Part shown: positions 49,510 to 59,654 of the stretch, one piece after another
Layout: every line of letters starts with the position of its first letter
How positions within the stretch are numbered: position 1 is the first letter of the stretch
Assembly: GCA_030998015.1 (NCBI GenBank)
Contig: JARWMV010000247.1
Location: 868,001-932,000 of the forward strand
Reading direction: 5' to 3'
Origin: Ceratorhiza oryzae-sativae
Taxonomy: Eukaryota > Basidiomycota > Agaricomycetes > Cantharellales > Ceratobasidiaceae
DNA length: 64,000 bases
Notes under the pieces: model-generated
Database searches by the model: none
Told to the model about the DNA's origin: nothing
Seen by the model: the letters and a program-made list of their open reading frames with translations, nothing else
Program-made: the position numbers and the translations under genes

Positions 49510-50785
49510 GATAGTAGCAAAAAGTTCGAGGTGAAATGAAGGCGGGACCGGAAGACGGTGGATTCATCTGCATCATCTAGCCAACACCACACACTGATAT
49601 CCGAATCTACGATATTTTCAAGCATATTTATTATACTTTCTAGCTAATAGGTTAAAGCTATCGATCTGCGTTTATTTCTCGATGCACGTTCCAAGAGGAA
49701 AGTCGTTCCAGAAGCTTCTGTCTGGCATAACACTTATGGGTCTCCTTGACGAGTGCCCAAGTGTGTCAAATAGAGTGCCAGGAATGTCCGGCCGATCTTT
49801 GCGGAAAGGGCCAGGCTCCAAAGACAAAGACCCAGACTCTGATCAACAAGCGCCCCTTACGCTCTTGAGAAATACCGTAATTGTACCTTGGACTACGACT
49901 TTTAAATCCGCTCAGAACACGTCCGACACGATTTGTGGTCATACACGTCCGACAGAATGGCCCCTATCATTTTTCGATAAACAACGATCCAGAACTGTGT
50001 TCATGAATGTGGCGGATGAACAGTTTATATGCGGCCCGAATAAGGCCCACGAACGCTGTGCCGCCGATACACAAATTCGTCCACCGCCAGCATGTGTGAT
50101 TGCCCACCTCCCTCGTTTACCCCTGTTCTAATTGATTCAAGACAGCCCGGTTATATTCCTGGGTCTCGGCCTTGTCATCGCGGGACATTTGACCCGACAG
50201 GCCGCGGGATGCGAGGATCATCAGTCGGACCGGAAACTTGAGATAAGCGAATTACCGGTATATCTCTACATTTGGCCGATCGCAACGTGCTCCGTGTTTA
50301 AGCTCCCCGTTGTGGTTCCTTGCTAAAAGTGACCGCACTACCTGTATTAGTTCAAGCCCGGTGACGCCGGTCCAGTGTGACACGGTACTGCACGTGCCAA
50401 CTCGAAAATCTTGAGGAAGAAATATCAAATGAAACTGAGCACAGATCGCCGTGGTGCATCTCGGCGATGTGAAGCCGACCCATCCCAGGATGAGGGGAGG
50501 GGGGGAATATCATTCAGCCCACAACCCGCGTTCAACTCAGATATTGCAAAAAGGTGAGGAGCGGCACGATCACGTGCAGTCTCCACGGCGATCCGTTGGA
50601 GAAGGCGGACGCGTCGCGTTGGCTCTGTATTGAACGACTGTGGCGCGGCGGGCAAGCTTAATCAATCAAAATTTCGCTCCATGGAGCGTCGTGTGGCCAA
50701 CCATAGTCTAATTGAGATATCCCGAGCCCCGTCGGAGGAGATAATGCTAATATACAAATGGTCAAGGCAGGTTTCTTGCAGCCGA
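49510..50785. other. interval with one unrecognised open frame
   Basis: Plus 49682-50131 is open for 149 codons (MHVPRGKSFQKLLSGITLMG) but has no motif and ordinary composition. The rest is short frames. No supported gene. Confidence 0.3.
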
Positions 50786-50790
50786 CGAGG

Positions 50791-51349
50791 TTACGTATCG
50801 AGGTAGTCGGACGCCGATAGTCTAATGGCGGGGGTGTGATCAGATCGAGATGAAATATCGGCTTGCCCAGTAAATTGGACGTACACCTCAAGCGCGAGCT
50901 CGGGTGGAATGCGCGTCTTGAAATCTGGGATTTCGCCTGGTTTAGCGTCCTTGAAGATGTAGTGAAAATTGAGGTATTCGACGACCTTTTCGACGACCGC
51001 AGCGCTGAATACTGTGTTGTTCGAGTAGAGAAAGAAAAGATAAGAGAGAAGATCGCACCGATATTGTATGGAACACGTCTTAGACTTGGACTCGGAGAAA
51101 CCAGAAGAGGCTGAACCCCGGACCCCACACGTCAGGATCAATTTGCTCGGATAAACAATGAGGGGGCCGACTGACCGTCGAGCATGTCGCGTAGAGTGCT
51201 GCTGCACTCGACGACCTTTTTGTCTACGAGAAAGGAGAAGCCGTCTTCGCTCGTGATTCGAATCCATTCAGTTCCGGAAGACTGCTATTGTCCGAGATGG
51301 GTGGCCCGGTTCAGGGTTTAAAAAAAAAAAAAGATCCACGCACAGACAT
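50791..51349 (-). CDS. elc1: Elongin C
   Basis: Five exons (51349-51344, 51284-51176, 51110-51059, 51004-50885, 50821-50791) give 105 residues, close to the 100-112 usual for the family. The Skp1/BTB-like fold is recognisable: EWIRITSEDGFSFLVDKKVV, LRDMLDASSGFSESKS, VVEKVVEYLNFHYIFKDA, EIPDFKTRIPPELALEVL, and the end SASDYLDT in place of the usual MAANFLDC. The first exon encodes only Met-Ser. Elongin C bridges Elongin A or SOCS/VHL-box proteins to cullin ubiquitin ligases. The 3' splice choice (GAGGT before GTACGT) is the one that rebuilds the conserved C-terminus. A 12-base A/T run sits in intron 1. Confidence 0.88.
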
Positions 51350-51776
51350 GATCAATGGTGGTTGTGCAGTGTCTGCAGATCGCTGTCACTGCACGTGACC
51401 TGTCGTCGGACAGTTGGGGGCGCCGCCGTAGCCGCGAGCCGAGGCACGCCGGGGGCAGCAGCGGCCGGAGATGGCGCCAGTAACACCGGGGTGCGCATTG
51501 CAGCCCGGACAGCGATCGCCCGACCGGCGAAACGAGGCGCAAGTGCAGGCGAGATGACAAGCGCCAGTTCCGCGGAACATTGATAATTCATGCAAAAATG
51601 GCATTTCCATGTTCCCGCTTTCGCCAGGGTCAGTGCTCGACTTCCACAGGCCAGCCACCAGCGCCTCCCCTCTCCGCCCGCTCACGACTCACACGACCCG
51701 CACGACCTGAACGACAGAGTTCCGATACCCCGCTCATCTTGAATAGCTGTACCCCCTTTTGTTTCGCTCGCTCACG
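51350..51776. promoter_or_regulatory. shared head-to-head promoter region, Elongin C / Ras
   Basis: The two start codons (51349 minus, 51777 plus) diverge from this 427-bp GC-rich stretch. It contains many CG dinucleotides and CCG/GCC runs and no obvious TATA, which is compatible with a bidirectional housekeeping promoter. No specific sites were identified. Confidence 0.4.
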
Positions 51777-52698
51777 ATGGGTCAGTCGTCTTGTCGTCCA
51801 TGCAACTCTGAGCTCAAACCATGGACAGTCCACACCGAACAATGGCGCATTACGATGCTCGGCGACGGCGGTGTTGGCAAGACTGCGCTTGCTGTACAGG
51901 TATGTTGTGTGTTCATGTGGCGCTAGCCCCGACTGACTCGCACCAGTATACGATGAATAGCTTTATAGGTGGGCTCTGTCTCTTATCTTGCCGCGAACCG
52001 CCGCTTACGGCTCGGGCGTGGTTGAACCCGAATAGAGGCAAGTGGCGTCCATGTGCGCCTGGGCGTGTGCTGACCACACGTCTCGCAGACATACGATCCA
52101 ACGATCGAAGACGCCTTTCGACACTCGGTCGTGGTCGACGACGAGATGACGTATCTCGAGATTGTTGACACCGCCGGCCAAGGTCTGTGTTGTGCCATGA
52201 GCCGCGCCGGCCACCCACTGATCCGCGCACAGAGGAATATGCCACGCTCCGCGACCAGTGGATCCGCGAGGGCGAGGGGTTCATTCTCGTCTACTCGATT
52301 GCCTCGCGCCGGTCGTATGAGGATAAAGACATTCCAGGATAGCATCGTCCGTGTGAAGCGGGGCGCTCGCCCGGTGTTTATGTTAGTGGGCAACAAGGAT
52401 GATAAGCACAATGAACGAGAGGTATCGAAAGAGGAAGGCGCCGCCCTCAGTACGTCCGGTTCTTTTCCCGCCTACGCCGCTCGCCGATAGATGATCCGGA
52501 TTAGGCCGCCAATGGGGTTGTCCGTTCCTCGAGACGAGCGCAAAGACCGCGCACAACGTCGATCGAATGTTTACTGACACCGTGCGCACCCTGCGTGCCG
52601 CCCGCGACGGCGACCGACCACGGCGGGCACCGACAGAGGCCAAAGACAGCGAACCGAACCGAGTCAGCAGAAAGAAGCCCAAATGTAACATCTTATGA
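51777..52698 (+). CDS. Ras-family small GTPase, two apparent frame breaks
   Basis: Exons 51777-51899, 51947-51968, 52089-52182, 52233-52449 and 52505-52698. Motifs in order: P-loop [10 protein letters not shown], switch [11 protein letters not shown], switch [64 protein letters not shown], and a C-terminal KKPKCNIL that ends in a CaaX box for prenylation. The N-terminus MGQSSCRPC could be acylated. The frame fails twice: between exons 2 and 3 a Glu codon lacks two bases, and near 52320 two bases are missing after Y-E-D. Adding these four bases gives 217 residues with perfect Ras alignment. Each loss equals one unit of a dinucleotide repeat (AG, AT). Membrane-bound signalling switch; could be an error or a recent null allele. 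Confidence 0.82.
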
Positions 52699-52699
52699 A

Positions 52700-53364
52700 C
52701 TCGGTTTCTCGCCACCTGCTCTCTCTGCCCTGCGTGCGCAAAGTGAGTGCGAAGTCGACTGCCGTGCGTTGCTTGGGCTTTGACCCTGCAGGGTCACGGC
52801 CGCGCCTCCTCAGTTGAGCTGACGCCTTTTGTTCCCCAGTTTGCTCAGCCTTGCGCTCGACTGCATAATACCCCTCTCGGCGCGCCAACTTGTGACACTA
52901 TGCTATACCGCACTAAACTTGCATGTCCTCTCGGGTCTCGTTTTTGTTTATTCCCCATCCGCTCATCTATCTTTTCTGCTCGTTTTTTCTGATCTCTTGT
53001 TGTTGTTGTTGGTCGATGGCATAAACATTTGGTTGATTGCTTTGTGAGAACACGGACGGGAGAGCCGACTAGACTGACGTGCCCCACGATGCCCACGAAA
53101 TGAGACGACGCCATGTCACGTGATGTTTTTGGCTCGCGCCACTGGATGCGCGTTGAGCGGGTGGCCTGGGGACGAGCCGGGCAGGCGGCGTGCGTGGCCG
53201 AGTGCGGTGTGTGGTGTGCCGCGTGCGGGTTACGACAGCCGGCAGTGACATCATCTACCCTCGGCCAAAATAAGCACCAGCCATCATCGTGTGCGTCATC
53301 CGCTCCGCCGCTCGTCTATAACTCGGGGGGGCCAAGTGTCTTGGACGCCCCGCACTACCCGCCC
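52700..53364. other. intergenic interval
   Basis: GC-rich and then T-rich (TTGTTGTTGTTG near 53000). No supported gene. Confidence 0.4.
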
Positions 53365-54016
53365 ATGTCTGAGCCCGCCGTGACCGCCACCTCGCCCGAC
53401 CACTCGATCCCGATCTCCAAGCCCGGACACGGCCCCCACTCGGTCGCGCACGAATCGACCGCGCCCGAGTCGCATCCGGTCGGCAGTGCCGAACACGGCG
53501 TGCAGGACCCAAACGACAAGGCCCCCGGCGCACCCGGTGAGGACTATCCGCCGCAGAAGCATGCGGGTGCGGTTGGCTATGGCCCGCATTATGCCGAAGT
53601 CCACGGACAGGAAACGGTGCGATGTGGTGTGCTTGGCAATGCGACATGATTTATTGACACGCGCGGTTTCGGGACTGGGAGCCAAGATTACCGGGATGAA
53701 AGAAGAGATCAAGGGCAAGATCACTCGTAATCCTGATCTTGTGCAGGTGAGTGCTAGCCGAGTGGCGATTAATGGCGAGTGCTCAACGGTTGGGGCACAA
53801 CAGCAAGGGCACGATCGCAGAACAGGCGAGCTCAAGGCCAAGCAACAGGCCGAGGCAAGTCGTTCGTCCTGTCTCGCCAACCCCAACTGACCATCTCTGC
53901 AGGAGGAAGCAAGCGACCCGCTCGCCAACACAGGCGACGACAAGGCAAACGACGGCAACACAGTGCCCCCATCCAATGCCCCCAACGCCGCATCTGCGCA
54001 GCATACCGCGCCATGA
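53365..54016 (+). CDS. small conserved basidiomycete protein of unknown function
   Basis: Four exons, all in phase 0 (53365-53616, 53666-53746, 53804-53854, 53903-54016), give 165 residues starting MSEPAVTATSPDHSIPISKP. The first half is His/Pro/Gly-rich and probably disordered. The conserved core reads AKITGMKEEIKGKITRNPDL, then QGHDRRTGELKAKQQAEEEA, a charged helix I recall from short fungal proteins without assigned function. The tail is Asn/Pro-rich. Intron 3 (53855-53902) starts with GC (GAG before GCAAGT). Intron 1 (53617-53665) has a GT start but ends in GCG instead of AG, which is odd. It is tail to tail with the next gene, with 90 bp between stop codons. Confidence 0.68.
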
Positions 54017-54105
54017 CGAGACCACACACTGCATTCAATAATGTTGTATCCCCTAGTCGTACACTGAAGCCTAATGTTACACCTTTTTACCACTGAACCT
54101 GTCTT

Positions 54106-55377
54106 TCACTTGGTCTTCTTATCTTCTTCTTCTGCGATCGGCTGTCCAAACACGTTGAGAATAACCGGCGGTGTGAACAGAATCCTCGCCTAGAGCATCC
54201 GTTGGTCACTCTTCCGCAACTCTGACGAGACCCAAGCCACTCACCGGCGACCACCAGAGACCGGTGCCCAAAGGCTGGACATCCGGAAACCCAACTCCAT
54301 CTCCGTATTTGCCATCATTCAGCCTCGGTTCGGGATACATCACACGCACTTGGCCCGCATAGGTTGGAGCGATCATGCACCACTTTTCAGTCCCCACGAG
54401 ACCGTTTCCTTGGCCAGAACTAGTCAAAGGCGGTTGGAGCGCACGTGGATCGAGGATAAACTGAGGAAGGCGCCCGAGGTCGAGTGGGAAACTCGGTAAA
54501 CGACGCGAGGGCACGAGACGAGCCGAGAACATCGGCTCGAGGCTGAATTCCGACGTCGAGGTGAGTAAAGCCGGGTAGACCGACGCCAAGACGGGAGAGA
54601 GCGGATCCGAGGCGTCTTCTTTCACGAATTCGAATCGCGCAAGTTGTTTGGGTATGCTCCCTAGTAGATCATACCAGACGTAAATCAACCAAGAATAACA
54701 AAAAAACGCGAATGTGAAACTTGCAATTACGTCTCCCTGTGTGGATCAATTCGTCAAAATCAGATGGGGAGGTAGCAGTTTTGATAGGGTTAGCACGCTA
54801 CCATTTACGATTGACGCAGTGGTCGAGACGTAGATCCGGGTGATGGTCAGACCGGAGATGTTCGACGTCGGACCGGTCTTGTAGCTCATGTTGCCTGGGA
54901 GGTACAAGAGCTCATCGTAAGGCCCTAAATCAAACAAATCATATCAATTTGTTGGCAAACGCCAAGGCGACCGGGTGGTGGGGGACTTGCCAACGGGAGA
55001 CGACTTGTACCGAATGAGCTGGATCGTGCCCAACCTAGACAGAGAGAACCAATTGATCGCTTGCACCGACACGAGTCCCGAACCACGCTCACCCTCCGGT
55101 ATACGTCGCCTGCAAATCTCGGTACCGCTCCTCTTCAAACGGATCTATCGCACCCTTGGGCAACTGTTTCTCTTGCCAGGGCATCGGAATCGGGGGGATG
55201 ATCCACCACGCTTCAGCATCGAGCGCCCATGGCGGGAGCGCTTCGATAAAGTCGCCCGGAATAGGAAGACTCGTCGGGAGCGCGAGACCTGGATTCGACG
55301 TGGACTGGTGGCGTCTTAGTCGTGATTTATATAAACCGAATACGAGTTCAGCCTCGACTTACTGGTTCGGCGCTCAT
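54106..55377 (-). CDS. acetoacetate-decarboxylase-like superfamily protein
   Basis: Seven exons (55377-55363, 55304-55093, 55034-54991, 54924-54802, 54736-54725, 54660-54245, 54189-54106) give 301 residues. Core motifs: LPPWALDAEAWWIIPPIPMP, LGTIQLIRYKSSPVGPYDEL, LLYLPG, TITRIYVSTTASIVNGRRNW, SIPKQLARFEF, then GLWWSP and ILFTPPVILNVFG. The 'GPYxExLxxPG' and 'NWxIPKxLARF' blocks are what I know from fungal proteins with the acetoacetate decarboxylase-like fold; none of them has a firmly assigned reaction. A 12-nt exon (54725-54736) supplies Gly-Arg-Arg-Asn, and two introns (54661-54724 and 54925-54990) begin with GCAAGT. Every junction keeps the phase and the motif, so I consider the model good despite the unusual splice sites. 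Confidence 0.82.
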
Positions 55378-55379
55378 GG

Positions 55380-56330
55380 CTGAAGGGGGGCGGGGGTGGA
55401 GGCTGATTGCACTCGGTGTGTGATTGGTCCACGACCGGGATATGCCGCGTGTTCCCCCCCCCCCCTGGGCAGGCGTGGCAGTGACGTGTGTGACGCAGAT
55501 CTCGCTCCAGCACAAATTTGGGCATAATGAGAATCGGGGGGGTCGGGAGAGGGACTTGTCGAGTGGGAAAAACGTCGGGGGTTTTCCAACGCTGAGCGTG
55601 TGCCAAAGGTAAACTTGCAAATGATCAGCCGACGTTGACTCGGGTCCTCCCAGAATCAAGGCTCCGGCGGCGAAGAAAAAACAACAAAAAAAAAGCGCCC
55701 GATATTCTGGAGGGATGGGCGCTGTGTAAAGCGCACGAGCCAGAGTGGAATCCAGAAAAGAAGAAACGAAAAGAAAAGAATAGAAAAAAAAAACTCGGCG
55801 ATCAGAAACGAGGATAATGACGCCAGTCACGCCAATGAGGTGCAGGGCTGTGACCCCGGAAGTTTTCGGTAGCCAGCTAGAATGGAGCTCCAGAGCATCC
55901 GACGTGGCCGACGCGTTGTTGTGCCAGTCTATCCACGTCCACAACAAAACAACATCACGAGCATGGTCGTTGCCAATAAGGACGTTGCCAATTGGCGCAC
56001 TCTCTGAGCTGAAACAGATATTTCGATTGTAGACAAGGGACATGCGTGGTTTAAGTTACACAAAAAAGACTTGAATAAGGAAGAGTCGTAGAGAGAAGCA
56101 AGCGGTTTACAAAGATAGGAGTACAACACCGGCGTGAGGGATGTCGAGCTCCTTTAGACATGGATGGGTTCAGGCTCCTCGGGTACGGAAAAAGGGTAAG
56201 ATAAAGACAGGTGATGCAACGCAAACGAATTTTTAACCGCACGATGCGATTGTCATTTGGTGGTCATCGGGGTTGTAGATAAGAAAGCGGGTGCTCACAT
56301 ATCCAAAAAAAAAGGACGAAGGCAAGACGA
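55380..56330. other. intergenic interval with simple-sequence runs
   Basis: It includes a C run at 55455-55466 and purine-rich A-runs at 55675-55800. Long minus-strand frames here are low-complexity shadows. No gene. Confidence 0.4.
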
Positions 56331-56335
56331 AGGGA

Positions 56336-57068
56336 CTAGTAGGGACCGGGATTGGGAGCGTTGCTCGGCTGCTGCTTGGGTATGTTGAACGAATATGGGT
56401 CGTATGCGTTCGGATTCCCGTCGATTGGCGGATGCAAGCGCTCAATACCGTGGCAGCTCTGGTGGTCGTTGCCCGGGTGCGGGATGGTATCTACAGCAAA
56501 CACATGGTCAGCCTACACCCAACGGACGAGAGCAACGAGCCCCCGTAGCCAAGAAAGATCCATACGTGCCAAGGTGCTGCGAGTAGGGAGACGGGGCTCG
56601 AACTCCCGCGCCCGGGCCAGGTGGATGACTGAGCGGCGGCCAATCGCCCGGCGGGGGCTGGAGCGGCGGTGGCCACGAGTTGCCAGAGGGCGAGCGACCA
56701 GGTCCAGGCTGACCGGGTGAGAGCGGTGGCGGCGACGCGGCAGGTACCGGGTCCGCGTTCGGGTCTGTCACAGTCAGGTCGATGCCTATTGAAGGAGTTC
56801 CCGCAGCTCCCGGGGCGGATCCAGAGGCAGTGGGCGTGGATACCCGCCGTGGGGGCTCTCGTCCCGTCGGGCCCCGCCCGAGAGGTTGTCTGTCGCTGGG
56901 GGGGAGCGCGAGCATCTGTCGCAGGCGGGCGTTCTCTGCTTCCAAGACATCGATCCGCTCCTCGAGGGCGGCGAGGTGTTGCTTCCGACGTGCACGAAAC
57001 GCCCTCTGGACTTCACGGGCGCGCGACGGGGGGAGGTTGTCGTTGCGCTTCCTCCCACGGGAGGACAT
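56336..57068 (-). CDS. bZIP transcription factor
   Basis: Start ATG 57068 (MSSRGRKRNDNLPPSRAR). The basic region is REVQRAFRARRKQHLAALEE, followed by a short zipper (RIDVLEAENARLRQML) with Leu every seventh residue. This is the class with R-x-F-R-x-R-R in place of the N-x-x-A-A-x-x-C/S-R of most bZIPs, known in basidiomycetes. The rest is Pro/Gly-rich and disordered (residues 60-175). A 3' exon ending in YSFNIPKQQPSNAPNPGPY-stop at 56336 appears coding, but no good intron joins it to the main frame: a GT-AG pair that fits in phase would be only 28 nt. The C-terminus is therefore uncertain. DNA-binding regulator; targets unknown. Confidence 0.8.
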
Positions 57069-57069
57069 A

Positions 57070-59650
57070 CTCGTCGGAGGAGGATTAGCACCCGCCTCGG
57101 AAGACGGGGGAGTCGGATTGTTGGAAATTTTGACGAATGTGAGAGGGGGAAGGTTTATGTAGGCTGCTCATTTAGGGGCGATTGAATTAGGCGTGTGGGC
57201 GGGACAACGAGCGAGAGCAGACTCACGACAATCGAAGAGGAACCCGGCGTGATTTGTCGGGTGTCCGCCCTTGGATATATATCAAACGCCTGCGGACGAG
57301 GGTCAGAATGTTCAGTGTTTCACAGATGACAAAACACTAGGGGGGAAGGAGGTGCGAGACCGGTTAGGTAAACAGCACGCACAAGTTTGGCCTTGACGAT
57401 TTCAGCAATTGGCGATTCCAGGGGCTATGACGACGCGAGGCTGTTCTGATATCCAGATCAGTGACCCAGACGGCAAACGGCAACGAGTTGGGCTCGCCTG
57501 TGTTGAGAACTCTGGCCGATATGTTGCACAACACACGGGGGGGCTGTGAGCGAATGAGTCAGGCGATCCGGGAGGAGATGTCGAATTTTCAAAGCGGGCC
57601 CGTCAGAAGCCCTTTATGTGGGCTCGTGGGGAGCAAGCGCACCTTTGTTGTTGCACAGGGGGGGGCCGGCTCAACTCGCCCGTTCTGCCACACCAACGTT
57701 GGAGAGCAACTTCGGTTGCCAATCCGACAATTTCAAAAACTTCGGCACCTGTCGCCACGTGACTTTCCAGATCCACCTGATCAGCCCGCTAATCGGCGTG
57801 GGAGGTGCACTGGGGTGGCGCTGGAGTGTTGGCTGAAGCTGCAAAGTGTTCTGCCAGAATGGGGGTCGCTTTCCGCTGGTCGCCTCGTTTTTTTTAGGTT
57901 GAGCGCCCGAGTTGGAAATTCCATGTTCGGGTGGCTACTGTCCATGGAGATGGCTCTGGGTGCTTACACCCAACACAAACGGCGGCGATAGGTTCGTAAG
58001 CGACTCATGGTTGGTCATGCACAGCGATGTTTGGTGATCAGGTAGCAATGCGCAGCAGCCGATATAGCCACTGGAGCCGATATGGCCTAATCGGACTGAC
58101 GCGACGGTGATGATCCTTGGGCGTGATTCTGATACATTTGAAAAGCACAGCTGGTAACATAGGTAGGCGCCACAGATATAACATACAGCGCCTTTTGATT
58201 GGCCCGTGCTCATGTATGGAATCAAGTGTTTCGCGGATGTATCCTACGTAGGACCCATTTCCGCCATCGCCGACCACTGGACGGTGCTAAAAGGTCCACC
58301 ATAGGATCTGCATACACGCTTCCACTAGCATTTAAGCGGCAATCGTGTTCTCAACCTGAGCTGCGGGAAGCCAACGTGACACTTGTCGGAGCGACGAGCT
58401 GAAACACTTGTAACCTCTCCTTGCTCCTCGTCGATTCCCCCACCCCTACACCTCCACATTTCGCTTCCATGGTAGCCCCAGTGTGGAGAAGATCTCGAGC
58501 AGGCTTGGACGCTTCCGTACTAATTGTTTGGCCACAAAATTCTGATTCGGGAGGTTCTTCCTGCGTCTGTTCATCTTGAACAAGCAGATCGTACCTAGCT
58601 GGAATTTGTGGGTCGGAGTAGTCTCCTTTGGTGTCCAAGAGACACTGATCACCATATGCCCCGAGTTTTCGACCCTGCAATTGGCGCCAGAACGTCATAA
58701 ACCAAGTTTCAGGGCTTCAACAAGGTGCAAACTACTAGCGAGCTGTGATTGACCATTCCGAAAGCTTTCCTGGGTGCTAAGCAAACCCACGGAAACCATG
58801 TCACAAAGTTAGGTTTTAAAATACATGCGTGCCTTTGGATAGTCCATTATTGGGATTTGTGTCAACGCACTTGCCTCGAGAAATTTGAATAAGAAACGCA
58901 GGCCTTGAGGATGTCCAGACCATGCAAGCCGCGGCGACAAATTTAGACTATTGGCCGACCCAAGCCGCGGCATCGCGGATCAGTCAGGAACTGGCGGCGT
59001 CCACCACCCCTATCTTGACTGACCTCAGCAGCGCTAGGTCTCGCTAAACCGCCTTTGCAAAGGTGTCTTTGATTATCTTCTTGGCCTCTCGTGGAGATAT
59101 AAGCACGGGTAACCTTTACGAGAAATTGTACGTTCAACTCGACGATGCCAAGCTGCGTCATAAGCTAAGAAGCGACACCTGGGCATAAAACCCGCACACA
59201 GCGTGGGCTCGCCTGTGCCGCACATGCCTTCTGCCGGGACTAAAACTGTGCTGAATGTATAGAATCCTATTAATATCCAGGCATTTACCCAGATAAATGC
59301 ACTCGACCGGGGCTAAGCGGGGGCGGATTGCAGGTTTTGTAATGTCGGCCAAGGAAAGGATGGAGGGATTTGTCAGCACAACCCCTGATACACCCGCCTT
59401 GCCTAGCCCATTAACGTCACTCCTCGCCGACGCCCCGCGTCGAAGCTGGTTGTAACAATGGAAAACCCCCCGCCACGGCCGTCGCGAATTTCTTTTCACA
59501 CCCAACAGCCGACGCTGGTTGGCACTCTTCCCACCACCACAGCCAAGGTCACCCATCAGTTCCAGGGCGACACACTTGGTAGATCACAGTTGGTCGAATA
59601 TCGTCTGCCTTGCTCGCTCTGTATCTCACTGTGTGTCAATTTAGAGCCAC
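57070..59650. other. gene-poor interval of about 2.6 kb
   Basis: Open frames at plus 57461-57991 (176 codons), minus 58351-58698 and minus 59158-59556 have no recognisable motif and overlap on both strands. No gene is supported; divergent promoters of the bZIP and channel genes are expected here. Confidence 0.3.
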
Positions 59651-59654
59651 CGCA

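Noticed and set aside
55348..56043. 231-codon minus-strand open frame upstream of the ADC-like gene
   Set aside because: It runs through C and T homopolymers, overlaps the first exon of the well-supported gene and has no motif.
56510..56545. A 28-nt intron joining the bZIP main exon to its 3' exon
   Set aside because: It fits in phase, but GT-AG at 28 nt is implausibly short and no branch site is visible; I left the C-terminus open instead.
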